This document shows positions 17,232 through 28,338 of a stretch of 64,000 bases of DNA, piece after piece. The DNA is from Paracoccus salsus (lineage in GTDB: Bacteria; Pseudomonadota; Alphaproteobacteria; Rhodobacterales; Rhodobacteraceae): positions 248,001 through 312,000 of the forward strand of contig NZ_JAKGGD010000003.1 in assembly GCF_021556615.1 (NCBI RefSeq). The letters are read 5' to 3'. Below the pieces are notes generated by a model. It was not told the DNA's origin and ran no database searches. It was given only the letters and a program-made list of their open reading frames with translations. Position 1 is the stretch's first letter. Every line of letters begins with the position of its first letter. The position numbers and the translations under genes were made by a program.

Positions 17232-17477
17232 TTACGCGTTAGCCGCTTCGTCCGTCAGGACAGTCCAGCGTTTCGTCTTCGAGATCGGGGCACATTCGAC
17301 GATACGAACGCTGTCTCCGATCTTGAACTGGTTGTTGGCGTCATGCGCGCGGAATTTCTTCGACATGCGGACGGTCTTGTGCAGCAGCGGGTGCTTGAAG
17401 CGGCGCTCGACCAGGACGGTCACGGTCTGATCGTTCTTGTCGCTGGTCACGCGGCCTTGCAGAATGCGTTTGGGCAT
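17232..17477 (-). CDS. rpsQ: 30S ribosomal protein S17
   Basis: An 81-residue S17 with the OB-fold sequence [19 protein letters not shown] and the conserved [22 protein letters not shown] and [18 protein letters not shown]. It is a primary 16S rRNA binder. Twelve bases separate it from rpmC. Confidence 0.98.
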   Translation of the reverse strand: MPKRILQGRVTSDKNDQTVTVLVERRFKHPLLHKTVRMSKKFRAHDANNQFKIGDSVRIVECAPISKTKRWTVLTDEAANA

Positions 17478-17489
17478 GGGCCGGGCTCC

Positions 17490-17696
17490 TTAATTCGAGG
17501 CCGCGGCTTCCGCCGCTTTCTGGTTCAGAATGGTCTTCACGCGCGCCACGTCACGACGCACGACACGCATGCGGGCGGTGTTGTCAAGCTGGCCGGTGGC
17601 CTGCTGGAAGCGCAGGTTGAAGGCCTCTTTCTTCAGCGCGACCAGCTGATCCTTCAGCTGGTCAGGCGTCTTTGATTTCAGTTCTTGCGCGTCCAT
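17490..17696 (-). CDS. rpmC: 50S ribosomal protein L29
   Basis: With the start at 17696 the product is the usual 68 residues ([18 protein letters not shown], then [30 protein letters not shown]). L29 lines the nascent-chain exit with L23. A longer upstream frame would run into the hairpin region and is not supported. Unusually, a 200-base spacer lies between this gene and rplP. Confidence 0.97.
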   Translation of the reverse strand: MDAQELKSKTPDQLKDQLVALKKEAFNLRFQQATGQLDNTARMRVVRRDVARVKTILNQKAAEAAASN

Positions 17697-17841
17697 GCGC
17701 GTCTTCCTTTCGACATCACCGGAGAGCCCCGGGTTGCCCGGGCCACCCTGATTCCGGTGGAGTTTCGTGGTGAAGGACTGCCCATACAGGCGGACCCGGA
17801 TTTTTGCAAGCCCTCTCCCCCGCAAATCGGGGAAAAGGCAA

Positions 17842-17863
17842 GCCCCGCCGTGTCCGGCGGGGC
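17842..17863 (-). terminator. Hairpin in the rplP-rpmC spacer
   Basis: A perfect nine-base-pair stem GCCCCGCCG/CGGCGGGGC with a four-base loop lies 33 bases past the rplP stop. On the minus strand it is followed by TTGCCTTTTCC. It may be a partial terminator or an RNA-processing or stability element, since essential genes lie downstream. Confidence 0.5.
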
Positions 17864-17896
17864 AATTGTCATGGCATGCGCGTCAGCGCAGCCTCC

Positions 17897-18310
17897 TTAC
17901 CAGTCTTCGCGCGCGACGATGCGCGTCTGAACCGGCAGTTTCATCGCGCCCAGGCGCAGGGCCTCGCGGGCGATCACGTCGTTCACGCCGTCGATCTCGA
18001 ACATGATACGACCCGGGTGGACGCGGGCGGCCCAGAAATCGACCGAGCCCTTGCCCTTGCCCATCCGCACTTCCGTCGGCTTCGACGAAACCGGGACATC
18101 CGGGAAGATCCGGATCCAGACCCGGCCCTGACGCTTCATGTGCCGGGTGATCGCGCGGCGGGCCGCCTCGATCTGGCGTGCGGTGACGCGCTCGGGCTCG
18201 ATCGCTTTCAGGGCGAACGACCCGAAATTCAGGTCGAAACCGCCCTTCGCGTTGCCGTGGATCCGGCCCTTGTGCTGTTTGCGGAACTTCGTCCGTTTAG
18301 GTTGCAGCAT
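17897..18310 (-). CDS. rplP: 50S ribosomal protein L16
   Basis: A 137-residue L16 beginning [24 protein letters not shown], with the conserved [26 protein letters not shown]. It organises the A-site region of the peptidyl transferase centre. It follows rpsC after 12 bases, and the next gene (rpmC) is separated by a long hairpin-bearing spacer. Confidence 0.98.
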   Translation of the reverse strand: MLQPKRTKFRKQHKGRIHGNAKGGFDLNFGSFALKAIEPERVTARQIEAARRAITRHMKRQGRVWIRIFPDVPVSSKPTEVRMGKGKGSVDFWAARVHPGRIMFEIDGVNDVIAREALRLGAMKLPVQTRIVAREDW

Positions 18311-18322
18311 CTCTCGTTCTCC

Positions 18323-19033
18323 TTACCGGCCGTCGCGGCGCGGACCGCGCGGAGCCGGACCTTCCTGCGCCTCGGCGGCCTTGCGGTCGCGAGCCTGCGG
18401 GTCATGCTCCATGATCTCGCCTTTGAAGATCCAGACCTTCACCCCGATGATCCCGTAAGGGGTCGTGGCTTCGGCCAGTGCATAATCGATGTCGGCGCGA
18501 AGCGTGTGCAGCGGCACTCGGCCTTCGCGATACCACTCGGTGCGCGCGATCTCGGCGCCGCCGAGACGGCCGGCGACGTTGACGCGGATGCCCAGGGCAC
18601 CCATGCGCATCGCGTTCTGAACCGAACGCTTCATCGCGCGGCGGAACGACACCCGACGCTCAAGCTGCTGGGCGATCGATTCCGCGACCAGCGCGGCATC
18701 GACTTCCGGCTTGCGGACTTCGACGATGTTCAGGTTCACATCGCTTTTGGTGAAGTTCGCCAGCTTCTTGCGCAGCACCTCGATATCGGCGCCTTTTTTG
18801 CCGATGATGACGCCCGGACGCGCGGCATGAATGGTCACGCGGCACTTCTTGTGGGGACGCTCGATGATGACGCGGCTGATACCGGCCTGCTTGGCTTCCT
18901 TCTTGATGAAGTCCCGAATCTTCAGGTCTTCAAGCAGCAGATTGCCATATTCCTTGTCATCGGCATACCAGCGGCTGTCCCAGGTGCGGTTGACCTGCAG
19001 GCGCATCCCGATTGGGTTGACTTTCTGACCCAT
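18323..19033 (-). CDS. rpsC: 30S ribosomal protein S3
   Basis: The 236-residue product has the S3 KH domain (residues about 38-107, with [20 protein letters not shown]) and the C-terminal domain with [32 protein letters not shown]3 forms part of the mRNA entry tunnel. The last 25 residues are charged and Pro/Arg rich. The start shares one base with the rplV stop. Confidence 0.98.
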   Translation of the reverse strand: MGQKVNPIGMRLQVNRTWDSRWYADDKEYGNLLLEDLKIRDFIKKEAKQAGISRVIIERPHKKCRVTIHAARPGVIIGKKGADIEVLRKKLANFTKSDVNLNIVEVRKPEVDAALVAESIAQQLERRVSFRRAMKRSVQNAMRMGALGIRVNVAGRLGGAEIARTEWYREGRVPLHTLRADIDYALAEATTPYGIIGVKVWIFKGEIMEHDPQARDRKAAEAQEGPAPRGPRRDGR

Positions 19034-19413
19034 TACGCTTGCTCCTCGACTTGGCGCACCTTGATGGTGATTTCCGAAAACGGCTTCATGATCTTGCCAT
19101 AACGGCCACGCGCCCGCGGACGGCCGCGCTTCATCACCAGGTTCTTGCCGACCCAGGCTTCGGCGACGATCAGGCTGTCAACGTCGAGACCGTGGTTGTT
19201 CTCGGCATTCGCGATGGCCGACTGAAGGCATTTCTTCACGTCCCCGGCGATGCGCTTGTGCGAGAAGGTCAGATCGGCGAGAGCCTTGTCCACCTTCTTG
19301 CCCCGGATCAACTGAGCCACCAGGTTCAGCTTCTGCGGCGAGGTGCGAAGCATCTTGGTCTTGGCGAATGCCTCGTTCTCCGCCACGCGGCGCGGATTGT
19401 TTTCCTTACCCAT
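19033..19413 (-). CDS. rplV: 50S ribosomal protein L22
   Basis: A 126-residue L22: [28 protein letters not shown], the [22 protein letters not shown] segment and the [16 protein letters not shown] hook that reaches into the exit tunnel. Normal length. It lies five bases from rpsS and overlaps rpsC by one base. Confidence 0.98.
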   Translation of the reverse strand: MGKENNPRRVAENEAFAKTKMLRTSPQKLNLVAQLIRGKKVDKALADLTFSHKRIAGDVKKCLQSAIANAENNHGLDVDSLIVAEAWVGKNLVMKRGRPRARGRYGKIMKPFSEITIKVRQVEEQA

Positions 19414-19418
19414 GACGA

Positions 19419-19697
19419 TTATTTCCTCTTGGCTTTCTTGTCCGCCGCGTGACCGTAATAGGTGCGCGTGGGCGAGTATTCACCGAATTTCTGCCCGATC
19501 ATGTCCTCGGAAACGTTCACCGGGATATGCTTGTGTCCGTTATAGACACCAAAGGTCAGGCCGACGAATTGCGGCAGGATGGTCGACCGACGCGACCAGA
19601 TCTTGATGACGTCGGATTTACCCGACTCACGGGCCTTTTCCGCTTTCTTGAGCACATAGGCATCAACAAAGGGGCCCTTCCAAACAGAACGTGCCAT
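19419..19697 (-). CDS. rpsS: 30S ribosomal protein S19
   Basis: A 92-residue S19: [52 protein letters not shown] and [16 protein letters not shown]. It sits in the head of the small subunit and forms an intersubunit bridge. Three bases separate it from rplB. Confidence 0.98.
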   Translation of the reverse strand: MARSVWKGPFVDAYVLKKAEKARESGKSDVIKIWSRRSTILPQFVGLTFGVYNGHKHIPVNVSEDMIGQKFGEYSPTRTYYGHAADKKAKRK

Positions 19698-19700
19698 AGG

Positions 19701-20540
19701 TCAGCGCCCCTTCTTCTTCGCGTGACGCGACCGCAGGATGTACTTGTCGGTCGCCTTGTTGCTGCGGGTCTTCTTGCCCTTGGTGTCCTTGCCCCAGGGC
19801 GTGACCGGCGTGCGGCCTCCCGAGGTGCGGCCCTCACCACCACCATGCGGGTGGTCGATCGGGTTCATCGCGACGCCGCGGACCGAGGGACGGATGCCCT
19901 TGTGGCGGTTGCGACCGGCCTTGCCGAGATTCTGGTTCGAGTGGTCGGCGTTCGACACCGCACCAATGGTCGCCATGCATTCCTGCCGGACCATCCGCAA
20001 CTCGCCCGAGCTGAGGCGGATCTGGGCATAACCACCGTCCCGGCCGACGAACTGCGCGTAGGTGCCGGCCGAGCGTGCGATCTGGCCGCCCTTGCCGGGC
20101 TTCAGTTCGACATTATGGACGATCGTGCCGATCGGCATGCCGCTGAACGGCATCGCGTTGCCGGGTTTCACATCGACCTTGCTGCCGGCGATGATCTTGT
20201 CGCCAACCGCCAGACGCTGCGGCGCCAGGATATAAGCGCGCTCGCCGTCCTCATAGCTGACCAGCGCGATGAAAGCGGTCCGGTTGGGATCGTATTCGAT
20301 CCGCTCGACCACCGCGGTCACGTCGAACTTGTTGCGCTTGAAATCGACGATGCGATACAGGCGCTTCGCCCCGCCGCCCTTGCGGCGCATGGTGATCCGT
20401 CCGGTGTTGTTCCGACCGCCCTTCTTGGTCAGGCCCTCAGTGAGGGACTTGACCGGGCGACCTTTCCAAAGCTCCGAACGGTCGATCAGAACCAGCCCGC
20501 GCTGGCCAGGCGTCGTCGGTTTATACGACTTCAATGCCAT
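19701..20540 (-). CDS. rplB: 50S ribosomal protein L2
   Basis: The 279-residue product begins [22 protein letters not shown]. It contains the conserved C-terminal [30 protein letters not shown], including the His needed near the peptidyl transferase centre. Length is typical. It is preceded by a 95-base spacer with a perfect GC-rich hairpin after rplW. Confidence 0.98.
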   Translation of the reverse strand: MALKSYKPTTPGQRGLVLIDRSELWKGRPVKSLTEGLTKKGGRNNTGRITMRRKGGGAKRLYRIVDFKRNKFDVTAVVERIEYDPNRTAFIALVSYEDGERAYILAPQRLAVGDKIIAGSKVDVKPGNAMPFSGMPIGTIVHNVELKPGKGGQIARSAGTYAQFVGRDGGYAQIRLSSGELRMVRQECMATIGAVSNADHSNQNLGKAGRNRHKGIRPSVRGVAMNPIDHPHGGGEGRTSGGRTPVTPWGKDTKGKKTRSNKATDKYILRSRHAKKKGR

Positions 20541-20592
20541 CTTTCTGTCTTCCGTCGCTTTGGACCGAGATGGTCCGTTTCAGTCAAATGAT

Positions 20593-20619
20593 CGCGGCCC
20601 CGGATCAGCCGGGGCCGCG
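20593..20619 (-). terminator. Hairpin in the rplW-rplB spacer
   Basis: A perfect 11-base-pair stem CGCGGCCCCGG/CCGGGGCCGCG with a five-base loop (20593-20603 with 20609-20619). On the minus strand no T run follows (ATCATTTGAC), so processing or attenuation is more likely than full termination. Confidence 0.45.
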
Positions 20620-20635
20620 TATTCGCGGCCTGCTA

Positions 20636-20932
20636 TCAAAGTCCCGTCGAGACGTCGATGGTGTTGCCCTCTTCCAGGGTCACATAGGCCTTCTTCACGT
20701 CGCTGCGGCGGCCAAGCTGGCCCCGGAAGCGTTTCTGCTTGCCCTTGGTGATGGTCGTGTTGACGGCCTTCACCTTGACACCGAACAGCGCCTCGACCGC
20801 TTCCTTGATCTGCGGTTTGGTCGAGTCCTTGGCCACCTGGAACACGACACCGTTGTTTTCGGACGTCAGGGTCGCTTTCTCGGTGATGATCGGCTTCACG
20901 ATCACATCGTAATGTTCAGCTTTCGCGCTCAT
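20636..20932 (-). CDS. rplW: 50S ribosomal protein L23
   Basis: A 98-residue L23 with [16 protein letters not shown] at the start and [27 protein letters not shown] in the loop. It docks trigger factor and SRP at the tunnel exit. Its start overlaps the rplD stop by four bases. Confidence 0.98.
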   Translation of the reverse strand: MSAKAEHYDVIVKPIITEKATLTSENNGVVFQVAKDSTKPQIKEAVEALFGVKVKAVNTTITKGKQKRFRGQLGRRSDVKKAYVTLEEGNTIDVSTGL

Positions 20933-21549
20933 TTCAGGCGAGCCTCCAGAGCTTCGACACCCGCACGCGTGATCACCAGAGTGTCGCGCTTCAGGATGTC
21001 ATAGACGTTGGCGCCCATCGACGGCAGGATATCCACGCCTTCGATGTTGCGCGCGGCGCGGGCGAAGCCTTCGTTCACTTCGGCACCATCGATCACCAGC
21101 ACACGCTTCCAGCCGTTCTCCTTGACGGCCTTGGCGACGGCTGCTGTCTTGGCGTCGGTGAGGTTCAGATCCTCGACGACGACCAGCTCGCCCGCCGTGG
21201 CTTTCGCCGACAGGGCGTGCTTCAGCCCCAGGGCGCGCACCTTCTTGGGCAGATCGAACGCGTGCGAACGCGGCGTCGGGCCCTTGTAGACACCACCCTT
21301 CCGGAAGATCGGCGCCTTGCGCGAGCCGTGACGAGCGCCGCCCGTGCCCTTCTGGCGATAGATCTTCTTGGTCGAATAGCTGACCTCCGACCGGCCCAGC
21401 ACCGAGTGCGTACCGGCCTGCGCCTTGGCGCGCTGCCAACGGACGACGCGCTGCAGAAGGTCGCCGCGCGGCTCTAGCCCGAAGATTTCGTCGGCCAGCT
21501 CGATGGACCCGGCCTTACCGGAGTCCAGCTTGATCACATCGAGTTTCAT
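20929..21549 (-). CDS. rplD: 50S ribosomal protein L4
   Basis: The 206-residue product has the tunnel loop [25 protein letters not shown] and the globular part with [17 protein letters not shown]. In E. coli L4 also represses the S10 operon; whether that holds here is not visible. Four-base overlaps on both sides (rplC, rplW) indicate tight coupling. Confidence 0.98.
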   Translation of the reverse strand: MKLDVIKLDSGKAGSIELADEIFGLEPRGDLLQRVVRWQRAKAQAGTHSVLGRSEVSYSTKKIYRQKGTGGARHGSRKAPIFRKGGVYKGPTPRSHAFDLPKKVRALGLKHALSAKATAGELVVVEDLNLTDAKTAAVAKAVKENGWKRVLVIDGAEVNEGFARAARNIEGVDILPSMGANVYDILKRDTLVITRAGVEALEARLK

Positions 21550-22442
21550 TCCTTGTCTCCTTCAGGCGCAGAATCGTCAGCTTCGGCGGCCGGATCGGCA
21601 TTCGGATCGGCTGCTTCCCTGTCGGACTTGATCGAAGCCTCTGCCTCGGCCAGAGCCGCGGCCTCCTGCTCGGCTGCCAGACGGGCGGCCTCCTCGCGAG
21701 CGGCTTCTTCTTCGGCTGCGGCTTGCGCGGCGGCTTCTTCGGCCAGCCGCCTGGCTTCTTCAGCGGCGGATTTCAGCGCGGCAGGGTAGATCAGGTTATC
21801 GGGCGTGGTCTTCTTGACCGCGTCCTTGACCGTCACCCAGCCACCCTTCGAACCCGGCACAGAGCCCTTGACCATGATCAGGCCGCGTTCCGCATCGGTC
21901 CGCACCACTTGCAGGTTCTGAGTGGTGACGCGGACGGCGCCCAGGTGACCGGCCATCTTCTTGCCCTTGAACACCTTGCCGGGGTCCTGGCACTGACCGG
22001 TCGAACCATGCGAACGGTGGCTGATGGACACGCCGTGCGATGCACGCAGACCGCCAAAGTTGTGACGCTTCATCGCGCCCGCGAAGCCCTTACCGATCGA
22101 CGTGCCGGCGATGTCCACGAACTGACCCGCGAAGTAGTGGTCAGCGGTGATCTCTTCACCGACATTGATCAGGTTCTCGGCGGCCACGCGGAATTCCGCG
22201 ATCTTGCGCTTGGGCGCGACCGAAGCCTTGGCGAAGTGACCGCGCAGAGCGGCGGTCGTGCGCTTGGCCTTGGCGACTCCGGCTCCAAGCTGAACGGCGG
22301 TATAGCCGTCGCGCTCGACCGTGCGCTGGTCCACGACCTGAAGGTTGTCCAGTTGCAGGACGGTTACCGGAACCTGACGGCCGTCTTCCATGAACAGCCG
22401 GGTCATGCCCAGTTTCTTGGCAATAACACCAGTACGCAGCAT
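21546..22442 (-). CDS. rplC: 50S ribosomal protein L3 with long Ala/Glu C-terminal extension
   Basis: The 298-residue product starts [17 protein letters not shown] at 22442. It contains the L3 signature with [49 protein letters not shown]. The core ends near residue 220. The remaining 75 or so residues are a helical Ala/Glu/Arg stretch followed by an acidic tail (SAPEGDKE). E. coli L3 has about 209 residues, so this is a lineage-specific addition. Gaps are 10 bases to rpsJ and a four-base overlap with rplD. Confidence 0.97.
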   Translation of the reverse strand: MLRTGVIAKKLGMTRLFMEDGRQVPVTVLQLDNLQVVDQRTVERDGYTAVQLGAGVAKAKRTTAALRGHFAKASVAPKRKIAEFRVAAENLINVGEEITADHYFAGQFVDIAGTSIGKGFAGAMKRHNFGGLRASHGVSISHRSHGSTGQCQDPGKVFKGKKMAGHLGAVRVTTQNLQVVRTDAERGLIMVKGSVPGSKGGWVTVKDAVKKTTPDNLIYPAALKSAAEEARRLAEEAAAQAAAEEEAAREEAARLAAEQEAAALAEAEASIKSDREAADPNADPAAEADDSAPEGDKE

Positions 22443-22452
22443 GCTCGCCTCC

Positions 22453-22761
22453 TCAGACCTTGATCTCGACATCCACGCCGGCGGCGAGGTCGAGCTTCAT
22501 CAGGGCGTCAACCGTCTGCGGGGTCGGGTCGACGATGTCCAGAAGGCGCTTGTGGGTACGGATCTCCCACTGGTCGCGCGACTTCTTGTCGATATGCGGA
22601 CCGCGCAGGACGGTGAATTTCTCGATCTTGTTCGGCAGCGGGATCGGACCGCGAACGGTCGCGCCGGTGCGCTTGGCGGTGTTGACGATTTCCTGGGTGC
22701 TGGCGTCCAGCACGCGATAGTCGAACGCCTTCAGCCGAATGCGGATATTCTGGCTTTGCAT
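22453..22761 (-). CDS. rpsJ: 30S ribosomal protein S10
   Basis: A 102-residue S10 ([58 protein letters not shown]). It is also NusE, the partner of NusB and NusG in antitermination. It is the first gene of the S10 cluster. The 185 bases upstream hold the tuf terminator and must hold any separate S10 promoter; I see only weak candidates. Confidence 0.98.
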   Translation of the reverse strand: MQSQNIRIRLKAFDYRVLDASTQEIVNTAKRTGATVRGPIPLPNKIEKFTVLRGPHIDKKSRDQWEIRTHKRLLDIVDPTPQTVDALMKLDLAAGVDVEIKV

Positions 22762-22912
22762 GAATTTATCCCTTGGATGGGATTTCAGTTGAGAGGCAGA
22801 CCCCGCACCGCGCGACGCCTGCTTCGAACCGTAGTAAATGGACAGAGCGGCCAGTTAGCGGCCGCTGCGCCCGATGGCAATCCCCTTTCGGAGAATTTCT
22901 CAGATGTCGCGA

Positions 22913-22933
22913 AAGCCGCGCAAAGCGCGGCTT
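22913..22933 (-). terminator. Hairpin after the first tuf gene
   Basis: AAGCCGCG/CGCGGCTT (22913-22920 with 22926-22933), closed by an extra C-G pair over a three-base loop, lies 13 bases past the tuf stop and is followed on the minus strand by TTCGCGAC. It probably separates the str operon from the S10 operon, perhaps only partly. Confidence 0.5.
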
Positions 22934-22946
22934 CCGGATCACATCG

Positions 22947-24122
<1,176 letters not shown>

Positions 24123-24144
24123 AACTGGCTCCTTTCGATGTGAC

Positions 24145-24198
24145 GGTGCGTGCAGTCACGCACCCTACGAGGGTGGTAGGGTGCGCGGCCCGCGCACC
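24145..24198. repeat. Three overlapping inverted repeats in the fusA-tuf spacer
   Basis: Arms GGTGCGTG/CACGCACC (24145-24152 with 24157-24164), CACCCTAC/GTAGGGTG (24161-24168 with 24176-24183) and GGTGCGCG/CGCGCACC (24180-24187 with 24191-24198) share bases, so the middle stem excludes the two outer ones. The element fills most of the 80-base spacer and resembles dispersed REP-like intergenic repeats. Confidence 0.6.
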
Positions 24199-24202
24199 GC
24201 CC

Positions 24203-26326
24203 TTATGCGTATTTCTTTTGAATCTCGTCCGAGATGTTCTGCGGCACGGCCTCATAGTGGTCGAACTGCATCGAGAACACCGCACGGCCCGAAGACATCG
24301 AACGCAGGTTGTTGATGTAGCCGAACATGTTGGCCAGAGGGACAAAGCAGTCGATGACGTTCGCGTTGCCGCGGCTGTCCTGTCCCCGGACCATGCCACG
24401 ACGGCTGGTCAGGTCCCCGATGATCGACCCGGTATATTCCTCCGGCGTGACGACCTCGACCTTCATGATCGGCTCCAGCAGCTTGGCGCCGGCCTTCTTC
24501 AGGCCTTCGCGCATCGCCGCACGGGCCGCGATCTCGAATGCCAGCACCGATGAGTCGACGTCATGGAACGCACCGTCCGTCAGCGCGACCTTGAAGTCGA
24601 TGACCGGGAAGCCCGCAAGCGGACCGGAGTCCATGACCGACTTGATGCCCTTCTCGACGCCCGGAATGTATTCCTTGGGCACAGCGCCACCGACGATCTT
24701 GGATTCGAACGAGTAGCCTTCGCCCGGCTCGGTCGGGGTGATGGTCAGCTTGATGCGGGCGAACTGGCCCGTGCCGCCGGTCTGCTTCTTGTGGGTATAG
24801 TCGATCTCCGCCTGCTGGCTGATCGTCTCGCGATACGCCACCTGCGGGGCACCGATATTCGCCTCGACCTTGAACTCGCGCTTCATGCGGTCGACCAGGA
24901 TATCGAGGTGAAGTTCGCCCATGCCCTTCATGATCGTCTGGCCCGATTCGATATCGGTCTCGACGCGGAAGGACGGGTCCTCGGCAGCCAGGCGCTGCAA
25001 CGCCAGACCCATCTTTTCCTGGTCGGCCTTGGATTTCGGCTCGACCGCGATCTCGATCACCGGGTCCGGGAACGTCATGGTTTCCAGCACGACGGGCTTG
25101 GCCGGATCGCACAGCGTGTCGCCGGTGGTCGTCTCTTTCAGGCCGGCCAGCGCGATGATGTCGCCTGCAAAGGCTTCGTCGATCTCCTCGCGGTTGATCG
25201 AGTGCATCATCATCATCCGGCCAACGCGCTCGCGCTTGCCCTTGGTTGCGTTCAGCATCTGGCCGCCCTTGCTGATCTTGCCCGAATAGATCCGGGTGAA
25301 GGTCAGCGAGCCGACGAACGGGTCGTTCATGATCTTGAAGGCCAGACCCGAGAACGGTTCGTCGTCATCGGCGTGCCGCGCGATGTTGCGCGTCTCGGTC
25401 TCGTCGTCGGGCGAAAAGCCCATATAGGCCGGCACGTCCAGAGGCGTGGGCAGAAAGTCGATGACCGCGTTCAGCAGCGGCTGCACGCCCTTGTTCTTGA
25501 AGGCCGACCCGGCAGTGACCGGGAAGAACGACAGCGACAGCGTACCCTTGCGGATCAGCTTGCGCAGAGTGTCCTCGTCGGGCTCGTTGCCTTCCAGATA
25601 GGCTTCCATCGCAACATCGTCCTGCTCGACGGCAAGTTCGATCAGGTTGTTGCGCCATTCCTCGGCGACGTCCTTCAGCTCATCGCGGATCGGCTGGCGG
25701 GTCCAGGACGCGCCCAGATCTTCGCCGCGCCAGGTCCACTCTTCCATCTTGATCAGGTCGATGATGCCTTCCAGCTTGTCCTCGGCGCCGATCGGCAGGG
25801 CGATCGGGCACGGGATGCCGCCGGTACGATCCTTGATCATCTTCACGCAGTTGAAGAAGTCGGCACCGATCTTGTCCATCTTGTTGACGAACACGATCCG
25901 CGGAACCTTGTAGCGATCGGCCTGGCGCCAGACGGTCTCGGTCTGCGGCTCGACGCCGGCATTGGCGTCCAGCAGACATATGGCGCCGTCCAGCACCGCC
26001 AGCGAACGCTCGACCTCGATGGTGAAGTCCACGTGGCCGGGCGTGTCGATGATGTTGAACCGGTACTTGGTGTCCGAAGTCCCTTCCGTGGTCGGGTCTT
26101 CCTGACGCTGCCAGAACGTGGTGGTCGCGGCAGACGTGATCGTGATGCCGCGTTCCTGTTCCTGCTCCATCCAGTCCATGGTCGCGGCGCCGTCATGCAC
26201 TTCGCCGATCTTGTGCGACTTGCCGGTGTAGAAAAGGATGCGCTCGGTCGTCGTCGTCTTGCCGGCATCGATGTGGGCCATGATGCCGAAGTTGCGATAA
26301 CGCTGCAGCGGATATTCGCGTGCCAT
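24203..26326 (-). CDS. fusA: Elongation factor G
   Basis: The 707-residue translocase has the GTPase P-loop AHIDAGKT near residue 17, switch [11 protein letters not shown] and NKMDKIGA. Domain IV has the [22 protein letters not shown] stretch and domain V ends with [20 protein letters not shown]. Length is normal. It lies 18 bases after rpsG and before the repeat-filled spacer to tuf. Confidence 0.99.
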   Translation of the reverse strand: MAREYPLQRYRNFGIMAHIDAGKTTTTERILFYTGKSHKIGEVHDGAATMDWMEQEQERGITITSAATTTFWQRQEDPTTEGTSDTKYRFNIIDTPGHVDFTIEVERSLAVLDGAICLLDANAGVEPQTETVWRQADRYKVPRIVFVNKMDKIGADFFNCVKMIKDRTGGIPCPIALPIGAEDKLEGIIDLIKMEEWTWRGEDLGASWTRQPIRDELKDVAEEWRNNLIELAVEQDDVAMEAYLEGNEPDEDTLRKLIRKGTLSLSFFPVTAGSAFKNKGVQPLLNAVIDFLPTPLDVPAYMGFSPDDETETRNIARHADDDEPFSGLAFKIMNDPFVGSLTFTRIYSGKISKGGQMLNATKGKRERVGRMMMMHSINREEIDEAFAGDIIALAGLKETTTGDTLCDPAKPVVLETMTFPDPVIEIAVEPKSKADQEKMGLALQRLAAEDPSFRVETDIESGQTIMKGMGELHLDILVDRMKREFKVEANIGAPQVAYRETISQQAEIDYTHKKQTGGTGQFARIKLTITPTEPGEGYSFESKIVGGAVPKEYIPGVEKGIKSVMDSGPLAGFPVIDFKVALTDGAFHDVDSSVLAFEIAARAAMREGLKKAGAKLLEPIMKVEVVTPEEYTGSIIGDLTSRRGMVRGQDSRGNANVIDCFVPLANMFGYINNLRSMSSGRAVFSMQFDHYEAVPQNISDEIQKKYA

Positions 26327-26344
26327 GGGTGGAGTCCTTTCGCC

Positions 26345-26827
<483 letters not shown>

Positions 26828-27199
26828 TTACTTCGGACGCTTGGCGCCGTATTTCGAACGACGCTGGCGACGATCCTTGACGCCCTGGGTATCCAGCACA
26901 CCGCGCAGGATGTGGTAACGGACACCCGGAAGGTCTTTCACGCGGCCGCCGCGGATCAGCACGACGCTGTGTTCCTGCAGGTTGTGCTTTTCGCCCGGAA
27001 TGTAGGAGATGACCTCGAAACCATTCGTCAGGCGGACCTTGGCCACCTTCCGCATAGCAGAGTTCGGCTTTTTCGGCGTCGTGGTGTAGACGCGCGTGCA
27101 GACGCCGCGCTTCTGCGGGCATCCTTGCAAGTGCTGCGACTTGCTACGCTGCACCTTGGGCTGCCGCGGCTTGCGGATCAGCTGTTGAATCGTCGGCAT
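26828..27199 (-). CDS. rpsL: 30S ribosomal protein S12
   Basis: A 123-residue S12 with the decoding-site loop [21 protein letters not shown] and [17 protein letters not shown]. The lysines whose change gives streptomycin resistance (in PKKPNS and RVKDLPG) are wild type. It is the first gene of the str operon, with about 200 nt between the proposed start of transcription and its ATG. Confidence 0.98.
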   Translation of the reverse strand: MPTIQQLIRKPRQPKVQRSKSQHLQGCPQKRGVCTRVYTTTPKKPNSAMRKVAKVRLTNGFEVISYIPGEKHNLQEHSVVLIRGGRVKDLPGVRYHILRGVLDTQGVKDRRQRRSKYGAKRPK

Positions 27200-27408
27200 T
27201 CGGTTCCCCGTCTTGCTCTGTCAATACTCGCAGCCGACCGGCTGCGCCGCTTCTCGACGGCGCCTTGCGCGAATCGCAAAACGCCAAGCCCATCCGGCCC
27301 CGTAGCGCGAGGTGGACGAGCTGAATTCCAGAGGATCGGGGCATTTTCGGCCCGGATCGTGACCACACAGGTTCTGGTTCCCGTGACGGTTTCCCGCCGG
27401 GTGTGGGG

Positions 27409-27437
27409 CGTATATGGGGATTCCCCGGGCAAGTCAA
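27409..27437 (-). promoter_or_regulatory. Strong sigma-70-type promoter of the str operon
   Basis: On the minus strand TTGACT (27437-27432) and TATACG (27414-27409) are separated by exactly 17 bases. The spacer holds the palindrome GGGGATTCCCC. This is the best promoter match in the window and drives rpsL-rpsG-fusA-tuf after a leader of about 200 nt in which I see no open frame with a start site. Confidence 0.75.
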
Positions 27438-27489
27438 CAGCACGCCCGGCAGCAGTCCCGGTGCCCGCAAGACCGTTCGTCCGGGCCCC

Positions 27490-28338
27490 TCAGAGGCCCC
27501 AGCGCGGACGGTCCGCGCCTGGCAGTCCATAGTCACGCGCGGCCTGGTTCAGGCATCGCAGATCGATCCTGAACCGGTCCATCAGGACGCTTTGCCAGTC
27601 GGTGCTGTCCGGCTCCCACCGATAGCCCGCCCCGATCGCGCCCGAGTCGTTGTCATGGTTCAGGAAGCGCACGAACATCGTCTTGCCGGGCAAGGTCACG
27701 CCGGGCATCGACAGCCCGATCTGCCAATGCGGGAAATGCATCACGCTGCGGCCGGAATCGGGTGGCAGATAGACCGTCAGCGCGGCGACGGCATTATAGA
27801 TCATGCGCGGCTCGATGGTGACGCCAGCCTCGGTCGCCTTCAGCACCAGCCCGCGCGAATAGTCGCATGACAGCCGCCGCCTGCGCTGCCACAACGGCTG
27901 CAGCACCTCGAAGTCCCGCCTTGCGTCACGGATATAGTCCACGGCCACCGCATCGTCATCATCCTGGCGGAAATGACCGATCACATCGGCGGTCATCTCC
28001 AGATGCGGCGCAATGGCGGCAAGGCAGGCCTCCAGATGCTTGTCCATGGGCGGGATCAGCGCCAGGTGGACTTGCGGAACCGTCAGGGCCAGGTCGCGCA
28101 GACGCGACAGGTAAGGCTCTGGCAGGTCCGGCCCGGTCATCAGGACCAGCGTGAAATCGGGATCGGTCTGCGCCAGAAGGCCCGGCAAGGTCACGTTCTC
28201 GAACCAGAACCAGCGCCGCGCCAGTCTCTGGGGATCGTAAAGGAAGTCCCGACGTTCCGCATGGTTGTCGTGAAGAACCTGAAAACCGCGGCCGCCCAGA
28301 TACGAGAACCGGCACAAACCCAGCATCTGTACGCGCAT
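27490..28338 (-). CDS. Putative rhamnosyltransferase-family glycosyltransferase
   Basis: The 282-residue product starts MRVQMLGLCRFSYLGGRGFQ. It shows FTLVLMTGPDLPEPYLSRL and the acidic stretch HFRQDDDDAVAVDYI, which is the pattern of the 'putative rhamnosyl transferase' family with a DxD-like metal site. The usual role is surface polysaccharide synthesis; the acceptor is unknown. The ATG at 28338 has GGAGG five bases upstream. An ATG at 28341 overlaps the transporter stop. It lies between the str promoter and rpoC and is a non-ribosomal insertion in the block. Confidence 0.75.
   Translation of the reverse strand: MRVQMLGLCRFSYLGGRGFQVLHDNHAERRDFLYDPQRLARRWFWFENVTLPGLLAQTDPDFTLVLMTGPDLPEPYLSRLRDLALTVPQVHLALIPPMDKHLEACLAAIAPHLEMTADVIGHFRQDDDDAVAVDYIRDARRDFEVLQPLWQRRRRLSCDYSRGLVLKATEAGVTIEPRMIYNAVAALTVYLPPDSGRSVMHFPHWQIGLSMPGVTLPGKTMFVRFLNHDNDSGAIGAGYRWEPDSTDWQSVLMDRFRIDLRCLNQAARDYGLPGADRPRWGL

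Noticed and set aside
26828-27199. Possible streptomycin-resistance change in S12
   Set aside because: Both key lysines are present.
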